Counted from the first letter of the stretch, positions 26,616 to 35,419 are shown. The stretch: DNA of 64,000 nucleotides from an uncultured Paludibacter sp. (GCA_937927845.1 CALFXE010000234.1:62001-126000), one strand, 5' to 3'. The notes: a model not told the origin generated them from the sequence alone. Program-made: numbers and translations.

Positions 26616-27044
26616 TCATTGTTCTATTATTTTTAAAAGTTCGTCCAAAAGTTCGCTTTCGGCTTGTTCATATGTGCTAAAGGTATTTTCAAAATATTCA
26701 ATATACTCGTAATCATCTCCATCTAAATCATAGCTAAGAAATTCAATGATAAAATAAAAATCGCCGTAACCGATAGGCACAACCCCACTATTGTATCTTT
26801 TCACATCCCTAAACCACTTCAAAGCAAGCGCGACAGTGGGAGCGGACCATGCTTCTGAACTTTCTTCACAATCCATTTCAAATACTTTATTAGTAGGATG
26901 ATTGAAATTATCGAAGTATTCATACTCTTCTAATACTCCTTCAAATATGTAACAAGCATAACACTGCCAACCAAATCCTAATTCTTTTAATTTCTTCGCT
27001 TGCTCAAAAGTCACAAGCTGTAATTCGTTTGTTTTCATATCCAA
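26616..27044 (-). CDS. Acidic phage protein of unknown function, 142 aa
   Basis: Begins MDMKTNELQLVTFEQAKKLK. Rich in Glu, Asp, Tyr and Phe, with a pI likely below 4.5. The layout FEQAKKLKELGFGW ... PTVALALKWFRDVK recurs in small Bacteroides proteins of unknown role. It is the last gene of the early minus-strand operon and convergent with the morphogenesis genes. Its acidity would suit a DNA mimic, but nothing proves this. Confidence 0.6.
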   Translation of the reverse strand: MDMKTNELQLVTFEQAKKLKELGFGWQCYACYIFEGVLEEYEYFDNFNHPTNKVFEMDCEESSEAWSAPTVALALKWFRDVKRYNSGVVPIGYGDFYFIIEFLSYDLDGDDYEYIEYFENTFSTYEQAESELLDELLKIIEQ

Positions 27045-27068
27045 GTTGAATTTAATTTAAACACATTT

Positions 27069-27341
27069 TTATTCTAATTTAATTTCATAAAAGAGGCCTC
27101 GTTTAATATCGGGTTTATAGCCGTTGGTCTCGAAAGTCAAAACTTTCATTCCTTGTCTATTCCTGAAAAAATACTTATTCCCACGTCTATAATAAAATTC
27201 AACTTCAAGATAAACATGGGAGGGATTTGTAAGGATATTTTTGTCTATAGATCTATCCTTACTGTCTTTAAAAACAGGTAGTTCAATAAAACTATTTGCG
27301 GCTGTATTCCGAATATCTATATTTGTTATTCCTAATTCCAT
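27069..27341 (-). CDS. Phage protein of unknown function, 90 aa
   Basis: Begins MELGITNIDIRNTAANSFIE. Beta-rich with basic stretches (VYLEVEFYYRRGNKYFFRNR). No family recognised. Separated by 7 bp from the DnaA-like gene upstream and 24 bp from the acidic gene downstream. Confidence 0.5.
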   Translation of the reverse strand: MELGITNIDIRNTAANSFIELPVFKDSKDRSIDKNILTNPSHVYLEVEFYYRRGNKYFFRNRQGMKVLTFETNGYKPDIKRGLFYEIKLE

Positions 27342-27348
27342 AAATTTA

Positions 27349-27603
27349 TTATTGTTTATTCAACCGGTTGTAAAACTCACGAGTTTTCTTGTCAGTTTCG
27401 ATAATTCCTTTAATGTGCTTAATACCACTGTGCACGGTAGAACGGTCTCTGTTATAGATAGCCCCTATTTGCTCAAGGGTGTAACCAGCTTGTTGCAACA
27501 TCAGCCAGCTCATTTGCCGAGCTTCAACAACCTGTGGACGGCGCGATCTGCCATGCAGTTCAAAATCAGTGATATTGTAAAATGAAAGAATGTCGGTAAT
27601 CAT
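27349..27603 (-). CDS. DnaA domain IV-like DNA-binding protein
   Basis: 84 aa. GRSRRPQVVEARQMSWLML, then TLEQIGAIYNRDRSTVHSGI, is the helix-turn-helix and signature of the DnaA C-terminal domain; there is no ATPase part. Free-standing forms occur in Bacteroidetes phages. It may bind DnaA-box-like sites in the phage or host genome. It overlaps the upstream gene by 4 bp. Confidence 0.8.
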   Translation of the reverse strand: MITDILSFYNITDFELHGRSRRPQVVEARQMSWLMLQQAGYTLEQIGAIYNRDRSTVHSGIKHIKGIIETDKKTREFYNRLNKQ

Positions 27604-27911
27604 TGTCCTAATTGATATGGTTTACGCCTGTTTTCTTCGACCTCGTGAAGTGTGATATCCAATTCTGCATCACGATCTACCAAGGTGCCAGCTATGGCTT
27701 TGGCTTCGTTAACGCTCATTTGGTCTTTTACGTGCTTGGGCAGTGATTTTATAAACTCAACCTGCACCTTGGCAACGCTGATGATGGTGTTGCATAGGTT
27801 TTTAATTTCTGCCGCTGTTTTCAGGTCTATTTGTCCTGCTTTAAGATTTTTTATGGTGTCCATCGCTTCTCTACGAACATCTACCAATGTTATTCCCGTG
27901 TTTGTGCTCAT
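27600..27911 (-). CDS. Early phage protein, 103 aa
   Basis: Begins MSTNTGITLVDVRREAMDTI. Helical, with LKTAAEIKNLCNTIISVAKV. I do not recognise a named family, although proteins of this form are frequent in Mu-like early operons. Its stop overlaps the start of the DnaA-like gene, implying coupling. Confidence 0.6.
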   Translation of the reverse strand: MSTNTGITLVDVRREAMDTIKNLKAGQIDLKTAAEIKNLCNTIISVAKVQVEFIKSLPKHVKDQMSVNEAKAIAGTLVDRDAELDITLHEVEENRRKPYQLGQ

Positions 27912-27917
27912 AATTGT

Positions 27918-28465
27918 TTATTTTTTTAGTTTATTAATTTGTCTGGCGTACATGCTGTTTTCATTTTTAAGCTGATCGTGTCTGCTAATCAAATACAGGT
28001 TCTCGATGGAGCAATTCATGGGGTTACCATCCTTAAATTGGATATTACACCCCGGAGGGATACGTCCATAGTGTTCTGCCCACACCAAACGATGCTTCAT
28101 TTCCCATGTAGATGGGTGTTTGGTCTTGATTTCTATATAGCCATCCCTTGTTATTCGTGTGCTCCCATTCTTCCTGTAGTTGCGCGGCAAATTTCCTTTC
28201 TTAAAACGTGTTTTTTTATTCGCTCAATAGAGGCTTCCGACATATATTCTTTTTGTCTTTTTCCTTTATTGAAGGGTACATTTCCTTTGTCAAAATAACC
28301 GGTGCGTCCGCTTTTAATTCCATAACGTTTTGCAGTGGATGTAATGGCTTTTTCCGAGCGATTGAATATAAGGGCACACTCTTTTCGTGTATGTGTCTTG
28401 TAAAGCTTCCTAAGCTTATCTATGTCCTCCTTACTCCAAGGTTTACAATGTTGTCCGTGTGTCAT
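27918..28465 (-). pseudogene. HNH homing-type endonuclease, frameshifted
   Basis: The first frame (start 28465) begins MTHGQHCKPWSKEDIDKLRK, a SANT/Myb-like DNA-binding segment, and reads to SIERIKK at 28211-28217, a run of seven A on the minus strand. Beyond it that frame is nonsense, but -1 gives KKTRFKKGNLPRNYRKNG, then WEMKHRLVWAEHYGRIPPG and MNCSIENLYLISRHDQ, the HNH_3 endonuclease. The usual second His of the HNH core (HHxDGN) is replaced (IQFKDGN), so catalysis is doubtful. The break is either a homopolymer indel or a -1 slip at A AAA AAA C. A separate start at TTG 28190 is possible. Confidence 0.75.
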
Positions 28466-28468
28466 TGT

Positions 28469-28702
28469 TTAAAATAATTTCAATTGATTTTTATCTTCCT
28501 GTTGTTTGTTTTCTTCGTTGTCCGTACTGATACCGAGATACCGGTAAAAGGTACGTTCACTCATGGGATAGACCTTTGAGACGATATTGTAAAACACCCA
28601 GCGCTTACAGCGATCCTGCCTGCCGGGCTGGTAATGCTGAGCGGTAAGTTCCTGAACCTTTTTGGCTCTTAATACAACGTTCTTTTGGGTTTTCTGTGCC
28701 AT
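28469..28702 (-). CDS. Phage protein of unknown function, 77 aa
   Basis: Begins MAQKTQKNVVLRAKKVQELT. Basic, with QDRCKRWVFYNIVSKVYPMS followed by ERTFYRYLG, which looks like a winged or helix-turn-helix type DNA-binding surface. Recurrent in Bacteroidetes Mu-like early operons. Function unknown. Confidence 0.6.
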   Translation of the reverse strand: MAQKTQKNVVLRAKKVQELTAQHYQPGRQDRCKRWVFYNIVSKVYPMSERTFYRYLGISTDNEENKQQEDKNQLKLF

Positions 28703-28705
28703 TTT

Positions 28706-29062
28706 TCAGATAAGAAGCTTGTCGCGTATCATTTCTCTTATTTCGTACCAGTCGGGAGGCAGATTGATCAGCCCTTTGTCATCTATATAAATATCTGCGA
28801 ATATCTTTCGTGTGTCTCTTCCTCCGTACCTTTTCAAATTGTCAGGGCAGCTTTCGTTGATATGGTGATAGCGTATGTTGTTTTTCACCAGCCACTCAAC
28901 CGCCCTTGCCAGTGCAATACCCGATCGTGATGTCCATATTATGATTTTGTTCCCCCCGGCATAAAGCTCGTTGATAACTTCTCGTGCTCCGGGTACCATC
29001 TTCCCGATGTCAGGAAAATGGTCTTCCACTATGGTCCCGTCAAAGTCTATTGCTATTATCAT
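28706..29062 (-). CDS. HAD-superfamily hydrolase
   Basis: 118 aa. MIIAIDFDGTIVEDHFPDIG holds the DxDGT nucleophile motif I, IIIWTSRSG is motif II and FADIYIDDKG carries the late acidic motif. No cap domain, so it is a small phosphatase possibly acting on nucleotides or polynucleotide ends. Small HAD phosphatases of this shape are known from Bacteroides (BT0820-like). In an early phage operon it could adjust nucleotide pools or repair ends. Confidence 0.85.
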   Translation of the reverse strand: MIIAIDFDGTIVEDHFPDIGKMVPGAREVINELYAGGNKIIIWTSRSGIALARAVEWLVKNNIRYHHINESCPDNLKRYGGRDTRKIFADIYIDDKGLINLPPDWYEIREMIRDKLLI

Positions 29063-29063
29063 T

Positions 29064-29678
29064 TCAGATGTTGGAGAAATTAAGTTCTACAGACTCATGT
29101 TTATCTCCATCCTCTTTCAACCATATCCGGTAATAGGTTTTTGAATCCGGACGGCGAATAGCCTGCTGTATCAGTCGGCAGGCTTCACTGAAGAGCGGGT
29201 GATTTACTTTCGACTCGTAGCGTGTAAGCGGCGTGATCTTCTTGGGATCGAGCTTGCCGTTACGCGTCTCAAAAGCGGTCATAATCATTTCTTTTGCAAA
29301 GTCGAACTTACTCTCAATGGCTTCACGCAGGAACTCATCCAAGCGTTCTTTAGCTGCAGCGATGGTAAGATCGTCAAAACGCATTGGTTCCGATATGTTT
29401 CTCTCAACTTTGATTGATCGGTCGAAGTTAAACAGAGTGATATTACCCTTGTAGGCGATTTCGTTAATGCCAAGCTCTCCGAAGCTCGCCTCTTCCATCT
29501 CCTCGCACGCCTGTTTTAATTCGTCTTTAAAGGCTTTTAAACGGGCGTTTAAATCTTGCGCTTTTTTAAGTAACTGCGCCGTCTTTCTCTCGCGCAGCTT
29601 TTCGGCTTTGGTTACCCTTGCCACAGGTATCTGAACGCCGTTCTCGTCCGTCCAGAAGTTTTCTTTTGTCTGTATCAT
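29064..29678 (-). CDS. DUF3164 family protein
   Basis: 204 aa. ENFWTDENGVQIPVARVTKA at the start, a coiled-coil region, and FNFDRSIKVERN with RFDDLTIAAAKERLDEFLRE later match DUF3164, a conserved early protein of Mu-like phages with no established function. It lies in the middle of the early operon, one base from the HAD gene. Confidence 0.85.
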   Translation of the reverse strand: MIQTKENFWTDENGVQIPVARVTKAEKLRERKTAQLLKKAQDLNARLKAFKDELKQACEEMEEASFGELGINEIAYKGNITLFNFDRSIKVERNISEPMRFDDLTIAAAKERLDEFLREAIESKFDFAKEMIMTAFETRNGKLDPKKITPLTRYESKVNHPLFSEACRLIQQAIRRPDSKTYYRIWLKEDGDKHESVELNFSNI

Positions 29679-29679
29679 G

Positions 29680-29997
29680 TTATTTTACAATTAAATAGAT
29701 TATTAATGTCCAAAACACCAGGCACCCCAAAAGGATAAGTGGTAAAATATTATATTTAGGTTCCTGCGCATCGATTAGTTCTACGTCCATATTCTCCATG
29801 ACGTCCGTAACATCTTTGAGTATCTTGTAATCGCAGTTTACATCTATCGGCGAATTGCAGCCTACACCGCTTGTGTTTTCGTCGAAAAAGCAGCATCCAG
29901 CACATGAAAATTCATCCGTGCCGATGGCTTTGTACACCCTGCCTTCGTGTCTTAAAAAATCTCCCGCTCCGGGATTAAACGTTTTTGTTGTGTTCAT
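29680..29997 (-). CDS. Cys-containing small membrane protein
   Basis: 105 aa. Begins MNTTKTFNPGAGDFLRHEGR, has a Cys cluster (CAGCCFFDENTSGVGC) and one C-terminal membrane helix (LPLILLGCLVFWTLIIYLIV). A soluble N-terminus with the metal-binding-like cluster would face the cytoplasm. Function unknown. Confidence 0.6.
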   Translation of the reverse strand: MNTTKTFNPGAGDFLRHEGRVYKAIGTDEFSCAGCCFFDENTSGVGCNSPIDVNCDYKILKDVTDVMENMDVELIDAQEPKYNILPLILLGCLVFWTLIIYLIVK

Positions 29998-30008
29998 ATA
30001 AAATTAGA

Positions 30009-30116
30009 TTAGTGAAATATGATTAATAATAAAATGATTGCTAAAACTGTCTGTATAATCCAATATGGCCATTCAGGCTCATCAGGTGATGGATATATGT
30101 ATCTGTCTGTACTCAT
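30009..30116 (-). CDS. Very small membrane protein, 35 aa
   Basis: MSTDRYIYPSPDEPEWPYWI, then a single membrane helix (IQTVLAIILLLIIF). Its ATG (30116) overlaps the stop of the upstream 80-aa gene (ATGA), strong support for translation. Short phage membrane peptides can act on host envelope functions; no specific role is visible. Confidence 0.6.
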   Translation of the reverse strand: MSTDRYIYPSPDEPEWPYWIIQTVLAIILLLIIFH

Positions 30117-30355
30117 TTTTTTAAAATGTTATAGGTTGACATTTCCTTTATTCCGTAATTCTTAGACAGAGCGGGCTGCTGCCGCATCTGAATGAGTTTT
30201 GCCTCCAAACTGTGTATTTCGGAGGCTATCTTATCTCTATCTGTGATAGAACTCGCACACAAATAATCATCGTAAAGCTCTGTAATCCGTCTGTCGATAT
30301 CGAGCATCGCAGCTTCCGTTTGCTGCTTTTCTTCCTGTTTGGCTTTCGTTGACAT
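30113..30355 (-). CDS. Coiled-coil phage protein, 80 aa
   Basis: Begins MSTKAKQEEKQQTEAAMLDI. Helical, charged, likely coiled coil. Overlaps the upstream gene by one base and the downstream 35-aa gene by four bases, so it is part of a tightly coupled run. Function unknown. Confidence 0.55.
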   Translation of the reverse strand: MSTKAKQEEKQQTEAAMLDIDRRITELYDDYLCASSITDRDKIASEIHSLEAKLIQMRQQPALSKNYGIKEMSTYNILKK

Positions 30356-30807
30356 CAGTTCATTGTTGTTAGTTCATGAATACGTTCTTTGGTCATCTGC
30401 GTTACAGACTCCAGGTCCTTACGCATTTTATTAAAGGCATTGTACAGCGAGCGAAGCCTGTCGTTGGTTATCCGGTTGAAGTTATCCACCTTACCCGCCC
30501 TGCAGGCTATTGCCTTTATCTCCTCCATTGGCGGATACACACCGCTCATCGCATGGCGGTAACCGCTGATTGAAGCAATCAGCCGCTTACGAAGTTTATC
30601 AGATTCAGCCTGCGCCGGATTGACAATCCTGTCGGTTTTTATGCACAATTCCGTAAGTTCGTAGACGGTGAGGTCTCTGGTACTCTCCACCCCATAACCG
30701 GCGAGCATGGCTTCCTTTTCGCTGTTGCCGATTCCTCCCCTGGTAAGAAGTGTGTGAAACTTCTTTATCAAGGCGTTTTTTTGTTTTTCCGTAAATGTTG
30801 TTGTCAT
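30355..30807 (-). CDS. Mu gp16-like early protein
   Basis: 150 aa. LIKKFHTLLTRGGIGNSEKE, then GVESTRDLTVYELTELC, resembles the Mu gp16 (DUF1018) family of Mu-like early genes. The rest is helical and basic. The role of this family is not established. The match is by pattern memory, so moderately sure. Confidence 0.6.
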   Translation of the reverse strand: MTTTFTEKQKNALIKKFHTLLTRGGIGNSEKEAMLAGYGVESTRDLTVYELTELCIKTDRIVNPAQAESDKLRKRLIASISGYRHAMSGVYPPMEEIKAIACRAGKVDNFNRITNDRLRSLYNAFNKMRKDLESVTQMTKERIHELTTMN

Positions 30808-30851
30808 AATTCCCGTGAATTTTATAGTTTACTATTTAATTTGTCTATTTA

Positions 30852-31037
30852 TTATGAAAACAGATTATCACATACACAATAACCAAAATCAATCAGCTCA
30901 TTGAGCCATTTACATTCCGCTGCAGATAATTGTCTGTCCCTTTTTATTACCATTCTTTCTTTTGTAATTACGGTATTTTGCTTTTTTCGAAGGTTATAAT
31001 GAATTCTATATCTCCTTCTTTGCTGTTTTGCGTTCAT
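30852..31037 (-). CDS. Small basic phage protein, 61 aa
   Basis: Begins MNAKQQRRRYRIHYNLRKKQ and ends ECKWLNELIDFGYCVCDNLF. Very basic at its start. Six bases separate it from the upstream ATPase gene. No family recognised. Confidence 0.5.
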   Translation of the reverse strand: MNAKQQRRRYRIHYNLRKKQNTVITKERMVIKRDRQLSAAECKWLNELIDFGYCVCDNLFS

Positions 31038-31043
31038 AGTGAT

Positions 31044-31664
31044 TTATTTTAAATTCCATAATTTTTCTGCTGCTTCCTCCCATATCACATAAGGCTCACC
31101 CCCTCCATATCGGCTCTGTGCAAAAGCTTTAAAATTTTCTACCAGTATCTTTACTGATGCATCATATTTGATTGAGCGAGCCACTTCTCCTTTTGGCTCC
31201 TTTCCATCGGCGTGTGATATAAAGATGAACAGTTTGCTTCTAAAGCTGTCTTTAAGCTCAATGTATTCCTTGTATCTAAGTCCGGTATACTGTAGTGAAT
31301 CAACGATTATCACCTGTGCTGATCGCCTCTTTGAAAGCCTTGCTTTTAAAGAGGGTAAAGGCTCTTTATCCAAAAAGACAATGCTACCCTGTACCTCTTC
31401 AAAACCTATTTCGGCAATAGCCTTTTGCAGCGAGGTGGACAATCCCTCTTCCAATGAATCGTACGCTACTCGCACGTAGCGTGCAAGGTATTTTGCGAGC
31501 TGAAGAGCAAATCGCGTCTTCCCGTTTGTCGGGTTTCCCCAAATAAGCCAGGCACCGGTTACTTCGGGGTTTCCTATCGCTTCTTTCCACTGCCCATCAA
31601 ACTCCAGCGTGTGACCTTTATATGCCAATACATCTTGCAGAGTTAACGCTCGCTTAATCTTCAT
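31044..31664 (-). CDS. P-loop ATPase of the early region
   Basis: 206 aa. WLIWGNPTNGKTRFALQLAK is a Walker A in a RecA/AAA-type context and VIIVDSLQYTG a Walker B; IFISHADGKEPKG could be a sensor-like strand. It follows the MuB-like gene with a 53-bp gap. Possibly a second ATPase that assists target choice or replication. No specific name is supported. Confidence 0.7.
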   Translation of the reverse strand: MKIKRALTLQDVLAYKGHTLEFDGQWKEAIGNPEVTGAWLIWGNPTNGKTRFALQLAKYLARYVRVAYDSLEEGLSTSLQKAIAEIGFEEVQGSIVFLDKEPLPSLKARLSKRRSAQVIIVDSLQYTGLRYKEYIELKDSFRSKLFIFISHADGKEPKGEVARSIKYDASVKILVENFKAFAQSRYGGGEPYVIWEEAAEKLWNLK

Positions 31665-31717
31665 TTAATCTACTTTTGAACGGTTATAGAGGTACTTCCT
31701 ATTCATTGCGCTTTACA

Positions 31718-32575
31718 TCAATTTATTTGTGTAAAATGCAACTTAATAGCGTGTATCTTTCTTTTAACTCTGCGAAAATCACCCTCACTGTCATACACCA
31801 CCTCGTCAATAAGTTTTTTATCATTGATACCGTTCTCTTCGCAAACGGCAGCTATATCACCGGCTGAAACGCCTTTCAGCTCGATGCACTTTCTACCAAT
31901 ACGGCTCCATATCTCGTTATATCCTTTTTTGTTTAGTTTGATGCCTCGTTTAAGCCTTTTTTCCAAATGATTGGTAGCGCATAGCAAAATTCCGCATTCA
32001 TCTTCCAACTGGTTGTACATGGTGATAAAAAAGTACAATACCTGATCACTAAGTTTATCCGCCTCGTCCAATATCAACAAGGGCTTATCCTGCATTTTAA
32101 GTGCACGCACCGCCTCGTGCATCATTTCTCCCACCGTGTAACCGCTGTAATCACGTCCTATCGCCTGGAGCAGCTCGGCAAGAAACAGTTTGCGATTCCA
32201 ATACTCGTTACAGCAGAGCAGATAAACACGTTTATTACTTTCTGCAAATGTTCTGACGGCAAAAGTTTTACCCGTTCCGGCATTACCTGTAACGGCAAGT
32301 ACCAGGCTGTTTTCTCTTGCATCGGAAAGCAGCTTTGTGATCAGGCGAAAATCGCGCGTCTCAACAGGTGCCCAATTTTCTTCCCTGTACCCGATATGTG
32401 AAGCCACATTGCGCCACATCTCGGTTTTAATAAGTTCCCAATTGCCGTTGAGCATTTGTGAGATGGTTGCTGAGCTTACACCCTTCATAGAGGCTGCCGC
32501 TTTGTTCTGACTCTCGTAGCGTTCACAGTAGAGTCGTAATTTTGTGGTAATGTTTTGTTTTTGTACGGTATTCAT
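31718..32575 (-). CDS. MuB-like transposition ATPase
   Basis: 285 aa from ATG 32575 (MNTVQKQNITTKLRLYCERY); an upstream in-frame ATG at 32632 lies within the transposase gene. The N-terminus has a helix-turn-helix (NKAAASMKGVSSATISQMLN) as in MuB. Walker A is GNAGTGKTF, Walker B LLILDEADKLSD, and LCATNHLEKRLKRG follows. MuB polymerises on target DNA with ATP, recruits it to the transposase and gives target immunity. The start lies just below the end of the transposase gene, so the pair is co-expressed. Confidence 0.92.
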   Translation of the reverse strand: MNTVQKQNITTKLRLYCERYESQNKAAASMKGVSSATISQMLNGNWELIKTEMWRNVASHIGYREENWAPVETRDFRLITKLLSDARENSLVLAVTGNAGTGKTFAVRTFAESNKRVYLLCCNEYWNRKLFLAELLQAIGRDYSGYTVGEMMHEAVRALKMQDKPLLILDEADKLSDQVLYFFITMYNQLEDECGILLCATNHLEKRLKRGIKLNKKGYNEIWSRIGRKCIELKGVSAGDIAAVCEENGINDKKLIDEVVYDSEGDFRRVKRKIHAIKLHFTQIN

Positions 32576-32576
32576 A

Positions 32577-34580
32577 TCAATATAAATTATATAGGTTATC
32601 CTCTTCGTTATCTTCCGGTACAAGCCCGCCACCTATAGATAATATGTCGGTGATATCGGCAATCGGCTTGCGACTTTTCTTATGATCCTTATGCTGTCCT
32701 TTCGAGTCGGTTATCATCAGGCGATTGATAGTTTCAAGCTGTGGCAGCATATGTATAAAATCCTGTACGTTATTTTCCATCTCGGCAATTCTGTTGGAAA
32801 TTTTCTCGGTTAATGCCTCATTAAAATCCCGCACTCTTTGCAGAGCTTGTGCATCGCCCGGTTTCCTGTCTTTTAGTGCCATGGGCTGTACGTATTTTTC
32901 CTCCATTACATAGCGAAGTGATTCGCTTTCGTTCGTTACCAGTATCTTTTGAAGATTGTCCGGATCATAGCGGACCGTCCACTGCACCGACAGATGATCC
33001 CTGAACGAGAGATCAAAACATTCATAGTCGCGCCTTTGCCCAAGTATCATCGGATGAAGTCCGGTCGGTTGCATCAATATGGTGCGTGATGTACGCTCGC
33101 CAAAATACATCAGATAGCTTTCTTCTGAAAATTCTATTTTGTCCTCATCCTTAACCTCCGACCACATTTTCAAATAAGTATCCCTAAGCTCCGAACGCTC
33201 GGCTTCTATCATGCCTTGTATCTGAACACATACGCCTTCAAAATCAGGGAAATGTTTCTTTATCTTATTGAGAAAATCCGGATTAGGTTGATTCTCCGGG
33301 TTGGTAGTTATACCATAACCTGACCAGTTAAGCTCCATCTGGCAGTATTTTGTATTCAGGTATTTGAACCACGGCTCTATTACTTTTGCCTTTGCGTTAT
33401 GCGCTCTGGCGGGTGTGACCTTTTCAGCTATACCTCCATACAGTGGAAGCATGGCTTTTATCTGATACCGGTCGCTCTGCAGTTGGTGGGCACGGTACAT
33501 TCTTCCAAATAATTCGCGGGTATGCTGCATAGCGTTGCGCAGTGCAGCTTTTATAAGTGCCGGGCTTTCGTTTTCACCTACTGCATAACCGAGCGGATAT
33601 TTACAAACAGGATCTAAAACCACCACCACTGTTGCCCTGTTGTGATAGGTTGTGCTTGAATGCCCTGTTTTTTCATTTGTCTTAACATTCCGGTACATCA
33701 ACTCAGCGTCCCATCCGTCGAGTGTAAGATAATAAAGTGGAGCGGTGGGGCGTGAACGTTTCACCATCATCGCCTTTTTATTGCTAAAAGCGGTTACTCC
33801 TCTGCGTCTGCCATAGGTTGTTGTATCGAACTTTTCGCGCAGATTGGCTACCGTGCCGGCAGTTATTTTCCCCCAGCCCATACCTTCAGCTACCGTATTG
33901 TATAGTCGCATGATACGTGTATTGGACAACTGACGCTGATCACTTATCAGCATTAATGCCATATCTTCGTTGATTCCTTCCTCGATGCGTGCGGCATTGG
34001 TGTTGTTGAAATTCTTGTGGATAAGCACTCCCGGACCTTCTTTTACAAACTCTTTGTATTTGTCCTGTAACCGGCGGGCGTTAGCCGGCAGGGTGTGCCC
34101 GTAAAGCTTGCGGTTCAGCTCACGACATCCCTCACTTACCTCATTCCAGTTTACCGTCAGCCGTTTGCCCTTGGCTTTCCACAGAGCTTTCTTTTCAGTG
34201 AGCATTCTGTGTATACCCTTCAGTACAATTGCGTTGTTGTAATATTCTATCTTGGTTTCCTTTGGCAGACGCCTGCCGTTATTAAAGGTGTGTTCATCAA
34301 AGAACCTGGCTAATTCCGCATCATGCTCTATTGCCATCTCCAACTGGCTGCGACGAACCTCCTCGTACGGATGATGCCCTATTTTATTCACCACTTCGCG
34401 CTTGAGCCTTTCCGGCATGCTCTCGTAATCTACCATTGCCGGTGTGTTACGGCAGCCACGGCGAAGAACTTTGATCTTGTTATGATGTTTGTAATTTTTG
34501 TAATCAAAAACACTAATAATACCCTCATCAACCATCCATCCGGCTTCCACACAAAGTTTATTGTCTACATATTCTACCAT
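32577..34580 (-). CDS. MuA-like DDE transposase
   Basis: 667 aa, the size of MuA (663). The N-terminus holds winged-helix end-binding domains (residues 1-240). The catalytic core has the first Asp in LTLDGWDAEL, the second in LQSDRYQIK and the Glu in AKVIEPWFKYL. A Mu transposase C-terminal beta-barrel and tail follow. It cuts and joins the phage ends for integration and replication. It would bind the terminal TGTACA-containing sites at 1041-1076 and 37340. Confidence 0.95.
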   Translation of the reverse strand: MVEYVDNKLCVEAGWMVDEGIISVFDYKNYKHHNKIKVLRRGCRNTPAMVDYESMPERLKREVVNKIGHHPYEEVRRSQLEMAIEHDAELARFFDEHTFNNGRRLPKETKIEYYNNAIVLKGIHRMLTEKKALWKAKGKRLTVNWNEVSEGCRELNRKLYGHTLPANARRLQDKYKEFVKEGPGVLIHKNFNNTNAARIEEGINEDMALMLISDQRQLSNTRIMRLYNTVAEGMGWGKITAGTVANLREKFDTTTYGRRRGVTAFSNKKAMMVKRSRPTAPLYYLTLDGWDAELMYRNVKTNEKTGHSSTTYHNRATVVVVLDPVCKYPLGYAVGENESPALIKAALRNAMQHTRELFGRMYRAHQLQSDRYQIKAMLPLYGGIAEKVTPARAHNAKAKVIEPWFKYLNTKYCQMELNWSGYGITTNPENQPNPDFLNKIKKHFPDFEGVCVQIQGMIEAERSELRDTYLKMWSEVKDEDKIEFSEESYLMYFGERTSRTILMQPTGLHPMILGQRRDYECFDLSFRDHLSVQWTVRYDPDNLQKILVTNESESLRYVMEEKYVQPMALKDRKPGDAQALQRVRDFNEALTEKISNRIAEMENNVQDFIHMLPQLETINRLMITDSKGQHKDHKKSRKPIADITDILSIGGGLVPEDNEEDNLYNLY

Positions 34581-34763
34581 AATGCATTGAAATTGAGTTT
34601 TTAAAATACCCGTCTCTCCGGGCTGTCAGGTTCTTTCACCTTGTCAGTGCGTTTCGCGTTACCTTTCAGATAGAGTCACCGGTTCTTTTTCTCCGGTCGT
34701 CAACGCCCTCTATCGTTGCGTTTTTCTTTCCTGCGCTATCTTCGCTCTACTTTGCACATCGCT
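34581..34763 (-). other. Structured leader before the transposase gene
   Basis: 183 bp without a reading frame. The minus-strand RNA has small hairpins: ACCGG/CCGGT around an AGAAAAAGA loop (about 34680-34700), CAACG/CGTTG (about 34706-34724) and CCCG/CGGG near 34607-34625. GC content is higher than in neighbouring spacers. It may control transposase expression; no known element recognised. Confidence 0.4.
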
Positions 34764-34961
34764 TCACTTTTTGTTGGGTTTGTTCCCCGTCGAACAACCA
34801 AGTCCGGCGGGGTAAGCTTTAGTAGATATTCCAAATTCAGGAACCTCTTTGCCAAAGAACTCAGGAAAGGCTTTTACTAATTTGTATCTGTTGCCTAAAT
34901 CAGCTTTTCGAAATTTTATTAATATCAGGCTACAGTACATTGCTATATTTGTTTCATTCAT
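34764..34961 (-). CDS. Small phage protein, 65 aa
   Basis: I chose ATG 34961 (MNETNIAMYCSLILIKFRKA); the longer form from 35054 overlaps another gene. It is basic and ends GLGCSTGNKPNKK. No family recognised. Lies in the early operon before the transposase leader. Confidence 0.5.
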   Translation of the reverse strand: MNETNIAMYCSLILIKFRKADLGNRYKLVKAFPEFFGKEVPEFGISTKAYPAGLGCSTGNKPNKK

Positions 34962-34984
34962 CCTTGTAATAGTTAGTATATGCT

Positions 34985-35224
34985 CTATTTTCTTATAAAA
35001 ACCCTTGTTAATATATAGGATACAAGTATGAGCAGATGTAGATAAATTCCCCAATACATCGTAAAATGGCTATTGATTTTTTTGAGCTGGACATAAAACC
35101 AACTGGGATATATCCCTTTTTTACTTAGGTATTCTACATCTCCAAGCCTGCGATTATTGTATTCCTTAAATATGCGATTACAATATTCAGCAGTTGTCTC
35201 GTTATCTAAGTATTCATTCTTCAT
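34985..35224 (-). CDS. Small protein with C-terminal membrane helix, 79 aa
   Basis: Begins MKNEYLDNETTAEYCNRIFK. A soluble N-terminus is followed by GIYLHLLILVSYILTRVFI, a single membrane anchor. Start overlaps the stop of the upstream gene by four bases. Function unknown. Confidence 0.55.
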   Translation of the reverse strand: MKNEYLDNETTAEYCNRIFKEYNNRRLGDVEYLSKKGIYPSWFYVQLKKINSHFTMYWGIYLHLLILVSYILTRVFIRK

Positions 35225-35415
35225 AACTCCTCCATTTTAAAACGTTTTTCAATATTTTTGAATACTCCCTTTTTACCTGCTCTAATCAATAGAATAGTAG
35301 AGACAGTAAACCACGCTACAATAGCCAGTACAGCCTTTAGAGGCGTGGTGTCGGTATCAACGCTGAGAGCACACAGCGATAATACCCAGTTAATCATTAA
35401 AATGTAAGCTTTCAT
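35221..35415 (-). CDS. Small membrane protein, 64 aa
   Basis: Begins MKAYILMINWVLSLCALSVD, with a second hydrophobic segment LKAVLAIVAWFTVSTILLI. Two membrane helices joined by a short acidic loop. Follows the Ner-like gene directly. Function unknown. Confidence 0.55.
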   Translation of the reverse strand: MKAYILMINWVLSLCALSVDTDTTPLKAVLAIVAWFTVSTILLIRAGKKGVFKNIEKRFKMEEL

Positions 35416-35419
35416 GTTT

